This document shows, one piece after another, positions 18,396 through 26,614 of a DNA stretch of 64,000 nucleotides (position 1 is the first letter of the stretch; each line of letters opens with the position of its first letter). The notes under the pieces were generated by a model that was not told the DNA's origin, searched no databases, and saw only the letters and a program-made list of their open reading frames with translations. This DNA comes from Arcticibacter eurypsychrophilus (GTDB lineage: Bacteria > Bacteroidota > Bacteroidia > Sphingobacteriales > Sphingobacteriaceae), in the NCBI RefSeq assembly GCF_001730525.1, contig NZ_MDFN01000015.1, positions 62,001 through 126,000 on the forward strand, written 5' to 3'. The translations under genes and the position numbers were made by a program.

Positions 18396-19556
18396 TTATT
18401 TAATGGCATACATTAGAGAGAAGCGCAGAGAATTAGCAAGCGGACTTCGTTGAATACTAGCCAGCAGGTAAGAGAAATCAAGATTTAATTGACTGTATTT
18501 GAAGCCGGCTCCCATGGTTAGATAACGTCTCTCCCCTTTATACGGATTTTCGTAATAATAACCGGTACGCAATGCAAACTTCTGATCGAAAAGATACTCC
18601 AGTCCAGCACCCATACTTATTTCCTTTAATTCCTCTGAAAAACTACCAGGCGCATCAGAGAAGGAGCCGAATATACCGGATGCAACCGATCTATCGTTGG
18701 ATCTTCCAGCACTAATGTTTCCTTCAGCATCCGTTTGAGGAGGAGTAGGAACCAGAAGTTTATTGAAATCCAACGCCAAAGTAAGTTGATTTTGACTATC
18801 AGGGTGTAGCGTTAATGCACTGCCAATTTTTAAGTTAGTGGGCAAAAATTGTTTGTTATCATCATTGAGATAGCTTAATTTGTTCCCTATATTGGATAGG
18901 TTAATTCCAAAGGCAAGGTCTGATGGTTTCCCTGCCAGTTGAATTTCCTTTTTATAATAGGCTGATAAATCTGCTGCAAAAGCAGTACCTGCACTGGATT
19001 GCTGACTATTCACCAGGACATCACTGGCTATTTTTGAGTAAATAAACCGGAAAGTGGTAGCCAGCGAGAGCGAGTTACCAAAGGATCTGGCAAATGTTCC
19101 ATCAATGGAGAAATCGCTTGGATTATAGGTTCCGTTTGCTGCAGATGAGGCATCGCGCAATTCAATTTCACCCATGGAAAAGTATTTAAAGGAAAGACCG
19201 ATTGTGTTTCTACTGTTCGTTTTATAATATCCGCTTAAATAAGCCATGTAAATATCAGGAGCAAGCTGCTGCAGCCAGGGGGTATAAGACAAAGAAATGG
19301 CCGATTTACTGATTGCAAAAGCTATTTTAGAGGGATTCCAATGGATCGAATTCACATCAGGAGACGTTGCAACACCGGCATCGCCCATAGCTCCGGAGCG
19401 GGCATCAGGACTGATCAACAAAAAGGGCACTGCGGTTTGAATTTTTTCTGTTAGTACCGTTCCCGTATACCCTGCAACTTGTGCTTTGCTTTCGATTAAG
19501 CAAAACAACAATAGAAAGGTGAACACAAATACAGTTCGGCTGGAACACAAGATCAT
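18396..19556 (-). CDS. porV: Type IX secretion outer-membrane protein PorV (LptO)
   Basis: 386 residues with a signal peptide (hydrophobic stretch then ESKAQ). After it comes the PorV landmark PFLLISPDARSGAMGDAGVATSPD, read in two pieces (PFLLISPDARSGAMGD, AGVATSPD), and SIHWNPSKIAF. The rest is barrel strands ending in RFSLMYAIK. PorV is a FadL-like barrel that carries type IX cargo from the translocon to the PorU sortase. In Flavobacterium porU, porV and gldJ are clustered; here porV is divergent from gldJ and porU is not in the window. The 103 bp between them should contain both promoters. Confidence 0.93.
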   Translation of the reverse strand: MILCSSRTVFVFTFLLLFCLIESKAQVAGYTGTVLTEKIQTAVPFLLISPDARSGAMGDAGVATSPDVNSIHWNPSKIAFAISKSAISLSYTPWLQQLAPDIYMAYLSGYYKTNSRNTIGLSFKYFSMGEIELRDASSAANGTYNPSDFSIDGTFARSFGNSLSLATTFRFIYSKIASDVLVNSQQSSAGTAFAADLSAYYKKEIQLAGKPSDLAFGINLSNIGNKLSYLNDDNKQFLPTNLKIGSALTLHPDSQNQLTLALDFNKLLVPTPPQTDAEGNISAGRSNDRSVASGIFGSFSDAPGSFSEELKEISMGAGLEYLFDQKFALRTGYYYENPYKGERRYLTMGAGFKYSQLNLDFSYLLASIQRSPLANSLRFSLMYAIK

Positions 19557-19600
19557 GTATAAAAGTAGGGATATTAATATAAAAAAGGCTTTTACCTTGC

Positions 19601-19608
19601 TATTTTTG
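19601..19608 (+). promoter_or_regulatory. -7 box of the gldJ promoter
   Basis: TATTTTTG matches TAnnTTTG about 50 bp before the gldJ ATG, giving a leader of about 45 nt. A short AT palindrome (19643-19657) sits between it and the start codon. Confidence 0.5.
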
Positions 19609-19659
19609 TTAAGTACTCGATTATTTGCTATTTTTACAATTCAATGTTTTAAACATTAA

Positions 19660-21222
19660 ATGAAAAGATTATCAATATTTTTTGTCTCAGGAATCCTCAT
19701 TGGAATAGTTGGTTTAGTTACATCATGTAAGACCAAGAGCGCATCATCAAACACTGGATGGGCTTATAATGACAGCAAAAATGGCGGTTTTACTGTTGCT
19801 GAAAATATTAAACCAGCACCTGGTCCTGGTTTAGTTGCAATAGAAGGCGGAACATTTGTAATGGGCGGAAGCTTACAGGAAGACCTTGCTTATGAATATG
19901 ATAATATAAAAAGAAGAGTAACAGTACCGTCTTTTTATATGGATGAAACTGAAGTATCGAATGTAAATTGGGGTGAATATCTATATTGGATTCAACGGAA
20001 TTTCCCGAATGACCGTGAGTATTACTATAATGCGCTTCCTGATACCCTGGTATGGCGTCGTCCACTTTCCTATAACGAACCTTATGTAGAAAATTACCTT
20101 CGGCACCCAGCTTATCAGGATTATCCCGTAATTGGAATCAGTTGGGATCAGGCCAAAGAGTATGCTGAATGGCGTACAGACAGGGTTAATGAACAGATTC
20201 TGCGTTCCAGAGGCGTAATGGTTGATTTTGCAACACTGGCAAGTAAGGGAGGGAAGGCTACTTCTGATCCTTTTAATACAGATATTTATTTGAATGGTCA
20301 ATACCAGGGTGAGGGTATTGATGGAAAGAGAATGCCTTCAAATTTGAATCCTGCCGCCAATGCTACGGGAAATAAAGGCAGCAATAGTGCTCGTCGTCCG
20401 GTTAGAAAAGAAGATGGTGTATTACAGGAGCATTATCGCCTTCCATCTGAAGCGGAGTGGGAATATGCTGCCCTTGCTTTGTCTGGCAATTCTGCTAACG
20501 AAAATATTGAAGATGGAAGAATTTATCCATGGAGTGGATTAGGAGTTCGTTCTGCTTCAAGAAAAACGCAAGGTCTTATAATGGCCAATTTTAAAAGAGG
20601 CGAAGGTGATAATATGGGCGTTGCCCGTGGACTGAATGATAAGGCTGATATTACTGCTTCGGTAAGAAGTTATATGCCTAACGATTTTGGCTTGTATAAT
20701 ATGGCTGGAAATGTCAATGAATGGGTTGCTGACACATACAGAAAAATGTCGTTTGAAGATTTTAATGACTTTAATCCTTTTCGTGGAAATGAATATGTGA
20801 ATAAACGAATGGCCGATGCTAAAAAGGGCACCTTTGCCAAGGATAAATATGGCCGGCCAATCAAAGATCCTGCTACAAGCAGAAGGAAACAAACCTGGGC
20901 TGAAGTGAACGGGCAAACGGATAGTGCAACTGTTTTATCAGAGCCTAAATTCACTAACGACATGAGAGGGTTTAAGGATTCAGTTAACCAGGACTTATAT
21001 GGGGTAACGACCTTAGTAAATGACCGTTCGAAGGTTTATAAAGGGGGATCATGGAATGATCGCGCTTATTGGTTAAATCCTGCCACAAGAAGGTTTATGC
21101 CTGAAGATGAAACAAGCGCTGAAGTAGGTTTCCGTTGCGCAATGAGTATGGTTGGTTCTCCGGTGATCAATACAAATGGTCAGAAAAACTTTTCAATTCC
21201 AAAAAGAAAAAAAGCTAAATAG
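19660..21222 (+). CDS. gldJ: Gliding motility / type IX secretion lipoprotein GldJ
   Basis: 520 residues. A lipoprotein signal ends in VTSC (Cys23). The remainder is a formylglycine-generating-enzyme-like (sulfatase-modifying factor) fold: VAIEGGTFVMGGS near 55-70, YRLPSEAEWEYAA near 263-275, NVNEWVADTY, KGGSWNDRAYW, and EVGFRCAMS near the end. Large insertions in the fold separate GldJ from true FGE enzymes. GldJ forms part of the periplasmic/outer-membrane ring of the T9SS with GldK and GldN and is needed for gliding and secretion. GldK has a similar fold; the porV neighbour favours GldJ. Confidence 0.9.
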   Translation: MKRLSIFFVSGILIGIVGLVTSCKTKSASSNTGWAYNDSKNGGFTVAENIKPAPGPGLVAIEGGTFVMGGSLQEDLAYEYDNIKRRVTVPSFYMDETEVSNVNWGEYLYWIQRNFPNDREYYYNALPDTLVWRRPLSYNEPYVENYLRHPAYQDYPVIGISWDQAKEYAEWRTDRVNEQILRSRGVMVDFATLASKGGKATSDPFNTDIYLNGQYQGEGIDGKRMPSNLNPAANATGNKGSNSARRPVRKEDGVLQEHYRLPSEAEWEYAALALSGNSANENIEDGRIYPWSGLGVRSASRKTQGLIMANFKRGEGDNMGVARGLNDKADITASVRSYMPNDFGLYNMAGNVNEWVADTYRKMSFEDFNDFNPFRGNEYVNKRMADAKKGTFAKDKYGRPIKDPATSRRKQTWAEVNGQTDSATVLSEPKFTNDMRGFKDSVNQDLYGVTTLVNDRSKVYKGGSWNDRAYWLNPATRRFMPEDETSAEVGFRCAMSMVGSPVINTNGQKNFSIPKRKKAK

Positions 21223-21240
21223 CTATTCTTCAATCCTTGT

Positions 21241-21274
21241 TATGCATTAGGGCATCTTACTGCCCTAATGCATA
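21241..21274. repeat. 14-bp perfect inverted repeat at the gldJ/DUF4159 convergence
   Basis: TATGCATTAGGGCA (21241-21254) pairs fully with TGCCCTAATGCATA (21261-21274) around a 6-nt loop. It lies between convergent genes and may end transcription, but no T run follows on either strand. The stop codon of the minus-strand gene is in the loop. Confidence 0.75.
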
Positions 21275-21919
21275 CTGAATTAGATTTGCACCCATTTTAA
21301 GGGCTTTTTGACGAGTGGCTTCAGAGTCACCTTCATAGGTTCCATAATCTTCCCAACCGTTCCCTAAATCGCATTCGTAGGTATAGAAACAAACCATTCT
21401 TCCCTTATGGATTAAGGCAAAACCTTGAGATCGCTTACCATCATGCTCATGCACTTTAGGTAACCCTCCGGAAAATTCGTATTTCTGATGATAAACAGGA
21501 TGGGAAGCAGGGAGCTCAACAAAAGTCAACTCTGGAAAAACCTTCTTCATCTGAGGCCTTACATACTTGTCAAGCCCGTAATTGTCGTCTATATGGAGAA
21601 ATCCTCCACCTATTAGATATTTTCTTAGGTTTTTGGCTTCTGCTTCTGAAAACAGGATATTTCCATGTCCGGTTGCATAGACAAAGGGGTATTGAAAAAG
21701 TGTAGCACTGCCTACATCTGCAATACCTTCCTCGGAATCTATGTTGGTTAAAAGGTTTAGATTACAAAAATTTACCAGATTTTGAAGCGCCGTTCTGTTT
21801 GCGTACCAGTCTCCTCCTCCATTATACTTAAGTCTGGCTATTTTAAATGATGGAGCAAATGCAGAAATAAAGAGGATCGATAACACAATGAGCATGGCCA
21901 AAGATCCTGTCTTTTTCAT
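21257..21919 (-). CDS. DUF4159 domain protein
   Basis: 220 residues. An N-terminal hydrophobic segment (about 8-24, no lipobox) precedes RLKYNGGGDWYANRTALQNL and LRKYLIGGGFLHIDDNYG, the pattern of the DUF4159 family, which has a glutamine-amidotransferase-like fold. The function is unknown; it is probably exported or membrane anchored. It is the last gene of the long minus-strand run, 14 bp after rsmE. Its final codons form one arm of the inverted repeat shared with the gldJ 3' end. Confidence 0.85.
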   Translation of the reverse strand: MKKTGSLAMLIVLSILFISAFAPSFKIARLKYNGGGDWYANRTALQNLVNFCNLNLLTNIDSEEGIADVGSATLFQYPFVYATGHGNILFSEAEAKNLRKYLIGGGFLHIDDNYGLDKYVRPQMKKVFPELTFVELPASHPVYHQKYEFSGGLPKVHEHDGKRSQGFALIHKGRMVCFYTYECDLGNGWEDYGTYEGDSEATRQKALKMGANLIQYALGQ

Positions 21920-21933
21920 CTTCTATATCTTTT

Positions 21934-22632
21934 TTATCGGTTGAGAAAGTTAAGCTCAAAACAAGCTTCCAGGGCTGCTGTTTCAGTGCGCAAGCGACTT
22001 GTACCCAAAGTGAGTGATTGATAGCCATTAGACAGAGCAGATTCAAGTTCTTGAGGCGTAAAATCGCCTTCAGGACCAATTAACACGGTATACCGATCGT
22101 ATTTTATCAAATCAGTTGAAAAATACTTCTTGTTTCCTTCCATGCAATGGGCAATATAACGTTGGCCGGTATCCTTTTTCACAAAGTCTTTGAACCGTAC
22201 CTGTTCATTTAATTGAGGATGATAAGCTTTAATAGACTGTTTTACGGCTGATGTAATGATTTTATTAAGCCTTTCAAACTTCACTTCTTTTCGTTCGGAG
22301 CGGTCGCAAATGAGAGGGGTGATTTCGTCAATACCAATCTCTGTGGCTTTTTCGACAAACCATTCCAATCGTTCCATATTTTTGGTTGGAGCGATTCCAA
22401 TGTGTAAATAGTGGTTTCTTTTACCATATTCTCTGACACAATTAACGATGGTCAGGGACGTTTTTTTTGGATCAGGTTGAACGATTTTAGCTTCGTAAAG
22501 ACCTCCCTTACCATCAATCAGCTGGATGATATCATTTTGCTGGAGTCGCAATACCCGGATACAGTGTTTACTTTCTTCTGTATTTAGGTCGTATTGATCT
22601 CCCGTTATATCCGGAGTATAGAACAAATGCAT
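21934..22632 (-). CDS. rsmE: 16S rRNA (uracil1498-N3)-methyltransferase
   Basis: 232 residues. An N-terminal PUA-like domain is followed by a SPOUT knot with GPEGDFTPQE and LGTSRLRTETAALEA at the C-terminus. RsmE methylates U1498 of 16S rRNA in the assembled 30S subunit. It lies 8 bp after the CorC-type gene and 14 bp before the DUF4159 gene, so it is cotranscribed with both. The length is close to the E. coli enzyme. Confidence 0.96.
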   Translation of the reverse strand: MHLFYTPDITGDQYDLNTEESKHCIRVLRLQQNDIIQLIDGKGGLYEAKIVQPDPKKTSLTIVNCVREYGKRNHYLHIGIAPTKNMERLEWFVEKATEIGIDEITPLICDRSERKEVKFERLNKIITSAVKQSIKAYHPQLNEQVRFKDFVKKDTGQRYIAHCMEGNKKYFSTDLIKYDRYTVLIGPEGDFTPQELESALSNGYQSLTLGTSRLRTETAALEACFELNFLNR

Positions 22633-22640
22633 AATCAGAA

Positions 22641-23966
22641 TTAACGTTCATCTACCATATCTTCCTGGGTAATTACCAGGTCTAATTTTACAGATTCGAT
22701 ATTTTGTTCTGTCTTTTTCATTATTGTAATGACATATCCGTAAAACTCTTTGCGTTCGCCTACTTCAGGAATTTTACCAAACAGATCGCCAACAAGACCA
22801 CCTACTGTATCATAATCTTCATCCTCAGGCAAATCATGTGGAAGATGTTCATTAACGTCATAAATAGAGGCAGAGGCATTGACAATAAACTCATGGTCAG
22901 ATACTTTTTCTACAATAGGTTTCTCTTCATCAAACTCATCCTGAATTTCACCGACAAGTTCTTCTACGATATCTTCCAGAGTAACCATACCAGCAGTACC
23001 ACCAAATTCATCCAATACAATTGCAATTTGAATGCGCCTAAGCTGAAACTCAGCCATCAGATCGTTAATTTTCTTTGATTCAGGAATGAAATAGGGTTTT
23101 CTGATAATATTGCTAACCAACATTTCCTTCCTATTAGCAATGATAGGGAGGATATCTTTGGCGTGAATAATACCCACAATTTTATCTATAGTCTCGTCAT
23201 AAACAGGAATACGCGAATATCCCTCTCTAACGACTGTTGCGATTACTTCTTCGGGAGCTATAGTAAGTTCTATTGCTGACATTTTGGTTCGGGGAACCAT
23301 AATATTTTTAACGACACGCTCATTAAAGTCGAATACGTTTTTTATCAATTCATGCTCATTACTATCCAGAGCACCACTTTCTTTACTTTGTTCGAGTAAA
23401 TATTGAAGTTCTTCAGAACTATGAGCAGCCTCATGACCACCTATAGCATTTACTCCTATCAGCTTTAATATCAGATTAGCAAAGCCATTCAGCAACCATA
23501 TAAAGGGACGAAAAACCATGTAAAAGTAATGAAGAGGCAATGATATAGCCATGGTTACAGCAATAGGCTTTTGAATCGCTATAGACTTAGGAGCAAGTTC
23601 TCCGAAAACAATATGTAATATAGTGATAAATGTGAAAGCGATAATAGGTGCAGCAGTTTTAGTAAACGATTCAAGAAACGCTGGGTCTGCACCAAAGCTT
23701 ACCAGAATATTTCGTAATACATGCTCCATTACTTCCTCACCGACCCATCCCAGCCCTAAAGATGCAAGTGTAATACCCAACTGTGTTGCAGCCAGGTATC
23801 CATCTAAGTGCTGGGTGATATGTTTGGCCGTATTGGCAATGCGGCTTCCAGATTTTGCTTGAATTTCAATCTGTGAGGCCCTGACCTTTACTATTGCAAA
23901 CTCTGCGGCTACAAAAAAGCCATTTAATACAACAAGGAAAAAAGTCCAAAATATTTGGATTCCCAT
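22641..23966 (-). CDS. CNNM/CorC (HlyC) family transporter-like protein with CBS pair
   Basis: 441 residues. The order is a DUF21/CNNM transmembrane domain (about 1-190, with NGFFVAAEFAIVKV at the start), two CBS domains (about 210-330, EGYSRIPVYDE and VLDEFGGTAGMVTLEDIVEE), and a CorC/HlyC C-terminal domain (350-430). Family members are linked to Mg2+ or Co2+ efflux; the haemolysin name is historical. A distant relative, GldE, acts in gliding, but this protein looks like the general type. It starts 6 bp after ppa. Confidence 0.93.
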   Translation of the reverse strand: MGIQIFWTFFLVVLNGFFVAAEFAIVKVRASQIEIQAKSGSRIANTAKHITQHLDGYLAATQLGITLASLGLGWVGEEVMEHVLRNILVSFGADPAFLESFTKTAAPIIAFTFITILHIVFGELAPKSIAIQKPIAVTMAISLPLHYFYMVFRPFIWLLNGFANLILKLIGVNAIGGHEAAHSSEELQYLLEQSKESGALDSNEHELIKNVFDFNERVVKNIMVPRTKMSAIELTIAPEEVIATVVREGYSRIPVYDETIDKIVGIIHAKDILPIIANRKEMLVSNIIRKPYFIPESKKINDLMAEFQLRRIQIAIVLDEFGGTAGMVTLEDIVEELVGEIQDEFDEEKPIVEKVSDHEFIVNASASIYDVNEHLPHDLPEDEDYDTVGGLVGDLFGKIPEVGERKEFYGYVITIMKKTEQNIESVKLDLVITQEDMVDER

Positions 23967-23972
23967 TTATTT

Positions 23973-24518
23973 TTATAGTTTATTTAAATAAGTTTCATTG
24001 TATAAATCTATTCCATCTTGAATAACTTTATATGCTTGTTCTCTACCCATAAGCTGTTCTATGGTTACATTTTTATGTTCGAGTACTTTGTAATCCTGAA
24101 AGAAACGAACAATTTCTTTCATGGTATGAGGAGGTAGGGCTGATAAATCGTCGATGTAATTAACAGACATATCATTTTTAGCAACTGCAATGATTTTATC
24201 ATCTTGTTCGCCATTGTCAACCATATGCATCACCCCAATAACTTTCGCTTCAATAAGCGCCAATGGAACTACATCAGCAGAGCAAAGTACAAGGATGTCT
24301 AATGGATCTTCATCATCACAATATGTTTGTGGAATGAACCCATAGTTTGCAGGATACATAACTGATGAAAAAAGAATACGGTCAAGGCGAAGAAGGCCAG
24401 TTTCTTTGTCGAGTTCATACTTCGCTTTTGAACCTTTTGGGATTTCAATTATTGCGTTAACAAATTCAGGTTGATTTTTTCCTGGAGAGACATTATGCCA
24501 GGCGTTTGAATTACTCAT
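23973..24518 (-). CDS. ppa: Soluble family I inorganic pyrophosphatase
   Basis: 181 residues. The active-site segments YPANYGFIPQTYCDDEDPLDIL (read as YPANYGFIPQT and DEDPLDIL) and the AKNDMSVNYI region match family I PPases. The enzyme hydrolyses pyrophosphate in the cytoplasm and drives biosynthetic reactions. It is tightly packed between dedA (18 bp) and the CorC-type gene (6 bp). No separate promoter was found, so transcription probably comes from upstream. Confidence 0.95.
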   Translation of the reverse strand: MSNSNAWHNVSPGKNQPEFVNAIIEIPKGSKAKYELDKETGLLRLDRILFSSVMYPANYGFIPQTYCDDEDPLDILVLCSADVVPLALIEAKVIGVMHMVDNGEQDDKIIAVAKNDMSVNYIDDLSALPPHTMKEIVRFFQDYKVLEHKNVTIEQLMGREQAYKVIQDGIDLYNETYLNKL

Positions 24519-24536
24519 TTTCGTTTTTATTTGTGG

Positions 24537-25172
24537 TCAGACTATTTTTTTTCTATTTCTATTTAAATAGGTATACACTAATGGAATAGCTGTAATTAGT
24601 ATAAAACCTATGATTATGTATAACAAATATTGATCTATTTGTTTCTCAAACCTTCTACCAAGGAAAAAGCCTATTAAGGTTAAGGAAGTTACCCAAAGAA
24701 ACGCACCTACCATATTATACAAAGCGAATTTTCTGCTATCGATTTTAATTAATCCAGCTACTATTGGAGCAAAAGTTCGTACAATGGGAATAAATCTTCC
24801 CATAATTAATGCAAATGCACCTTGCTTTCGATAATATTCTTCAGCAGCGAGAAGGTATCTTTTCTTAAAAAACAGGGAATCCTTACGTAAATACAATACA
24901 GGTCCCGTTCGTCTTCCAAACCAATAGCCTACGAAGTTTCCTAGTATAGCGACAATAATAAGGCCTGTAATGAGGGTGTAGATAGAAACGTCTAACTTGT
25001 TTGTAGCGACGAACATACCTGACAAAAATAAGAGGTAATCGCCTGGAAGAAAAAACCCAAAAAACAATCCTGTTTCTGCGAAGACCACAAATAACAAGAC
25101 ATAAAATCCTCCTTCTCTTAGTAGGAGTTCAGGATTTATTAGATGTTGAAGATAATTCCAGAATTCGTACAT
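24537..25172 (-). CDS. DedA-family membrane protein
   Basis: 211 residues with several membrane spans. It shows the DedA/SNARE-associated signature: FAETGLFFGFFLPGDYLLF near 30-48, GYWFGRRTG, and FALIMGRFIPIVRTFAPIVAG. DedA proteins are implicated in undecaprenyl-phosphate or phospholipid flipping and membrane homeostasis. It follows nuoN by 32 bp; that gap holds a 9-bp-stem hairpin (25178-25199) just ahead of the start codon. Confidence 0.93.
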   Translation of the reverse strand: MYEFWNYLQHLINPELLLREGGFYVLLFVVFAETGLFFGFFLPGDYLLFLSGMFVATNKLDVSIYTLITGLIIVAILGNFVGYWFGRRTGPVLYLRKDSLFFKKRYLLAAEEYYRKQGAFALIMGRFIPIVRTFAPIVAGLIKIDSRKFALYNMVGAFLWVTSLTLIGFFLGRRFEKQIDQYLLYIIIGFILITAIPLVYTYLNRNRKKIV

Positions 25173-25177
25173 AATGG

Positions 25178-25199
25178 ATATTCGTAAAGCTACGAATAT
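25178..25199. repeat. Hairpin in the nuoN-dedA gap
   Basis: ATATTCGTA pairs with TACGAATAT around a 4-nt loop. No T run follows on the minus strand, so it is not a clear terminator. It lies 5 bp upstream of the dedA ATG and may affect its translation or mRNA stability. Confidence 0.6.
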
Positions 25200-25204
25200 T
25201 TATA

Positions 25205-26584
25205 TTAAATAAGGCTTGCTATAAAATCAGGATAAACACCTAAGACAATCGTTACCAAGGCAGAAAATCCAAGAACAAGCTTGAAGTAAATAGGAACAAT
25301 TAATTCTTTACGATCTTCTTCTTTAAAATACATGGCTACAATAACTTTAAAATAGTAAAAGATCCCTACCATCGCATTGAGTGCGGCAAATACGACAAGA
25401 AAAATATGATAAGAAGACAATGCTCTTGAGAACATCATAAACTTACCGATAAAACCTGCAGTAAGCGGGATACCTGCTAGTGATAACATGGCGATGGTAA
25501 GAGTTAAGGCAATAAAAGGATTCTTTCTGGCAAGGCCGTTAAAACTATCAAAGCTATCGTTGCCAACCTGTCCCTGCAATAAGATCAATACACCAAAGGC
25601 AATAATAGTAGCAACTGAATAAGCTGCGGCATATACAAATACGGCATTATCAGATGAGCCATTAAGCGCTATGATGGCAAATAGCATGTATCCTACATGA
25701 GAAATACTGGAGTATGCCAGCATCCTTTTAAAATGTTGCTGGTAAACTGCCGTTACATTTCCTATTAATAAGGAGAGAACAGACATTCCAATAATCATTG
25801 GGATCCAGAAATCCTGTAATGGAGCAAAACTAAACATGATCAAACGGAGAAAGGCAGCAAATCCCGCTACTTTAACTACAGTACTCATGTAAGCCGCAAT
25901 AAGAGATGGAGATCCTTCGTATACGTCTGGCACCCAGAAATGAAAAGGAGCTGCCCCTACTTTAAAAGATAAACCTACAATCAGAAGTGTTATTCCGGTA
26001 TACAAGAGCGGAGATACGGCTGTTGGATCTTTCAAAATATACTGTTTGATTCCTTCCAGATCAAATGATCCTGAGGCACCATAAATTAAAGTCACACCAA
26101 ATAAAAGAATACCTGTAGAAAAAGCACCCATCAGAAAATACTTTAAAGCGGCTTCATTAGAGGCAAAATCTCTTTTCTTTATACCTGCAAGGATGTATAA
26201 ACTCACAGACATGATCTCAATTCCAATAAACAACATGGAAAGATTATGATAGGAAACCATTAAGATGATTCCTGCCAATGAAAACAAGATTAACGCATAA
26301 TATTCGGCTACATTAGAACTAATCCTTTCAAAATAGTCTTTTGATAAAGCTATAATTAATATAGTCGAAAAAATAGTTATACCAGAGAATGCTATCGCAA
26401 AACGGTCGTATAGCATCATGTCGCTAAAAATTGGCGCGGCATTACTGTTCCATTCCATTAAGGACAAAACCAGTGCCACCATAAGACCTATCAATGCAAC
26501 AGGCAAAAGAGCCTTTTTCGCTTTGAAAAGTCCCAGGTATAAGAGAAGTAATGCTAAAATTGTTATCGTAATTAATGCGCTCAT
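25205..26584 (-). CDS. nuoN: NADH-quinone oxidoreductase subunit N
   Basis: 459 residues, about 14 membrane spans. It has the antiporter-like fold with charged residues in the central helices: GIEIMSVSLYIL carries the conserved Glu, and FKVGAAPFHFWVPDVYEGSP the conserved Lys and partner residues. NuoN is one of three proton-pumping subunits of complex I. It is the last nuo gene, 30 bp after nuoM. Confidence 0.96.
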   Translation of the reverse strand: MSALITITILALLLLYLGLFKAKKALLPVALIGLMVALVLSLMEWNSNAAPIFSDMMLYDRFAIAFSGITIFSTILIIALSKDYFERISSNVAEYYALILFSLAGIILMVSYHNLSMLFIGIEIMSVSLYILAGIKKRDFASNEAALKYFLMGAFSTGILLFGVTLIYGASGSFDLEGIKQYILKDPTAVSPLLYTGITLLIVGLSFKVGAAPFHFWVPDVYEGSPSLIAAYMSTVVKVAGFAAFLRLIMFSFAPLQDFWIPMIIGMSVLSLLIGNVTAVYQQHFKRMLAYSSISHVGYMLFAIIALNGSSDNAVFVYAAAYSVATIIAFGVLILLQGQVGNDSFDSFNGLARKNPFIALTLTIAMLSLAGIPLTAGFIGKFMMFSRALSSYHIFLVVFAALNAMVGIFYYFKVIVAMYFKEEDRKELIVPIYFKLVLGFSALVTIVLGVYPDFIASLI

Positions 26585-26614
26585 TTTATTTATTCTGTAT
26601 CCCTCGTTCTTAAT

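Noticed and set aside
22704-23078. 124-codon plus-strand open frame inside the CorC-type gene
   Set aside because: It is a shadow of the minus-strand coding sequence without family features.
22641-23966. GldE assignment for the CorC/HlyC-type protein
   Set aside because: The domain order is shared, but the sequence resembles the general CNNM/CorC type and the neighbours (ppa, rsmE) are not gliding genes.
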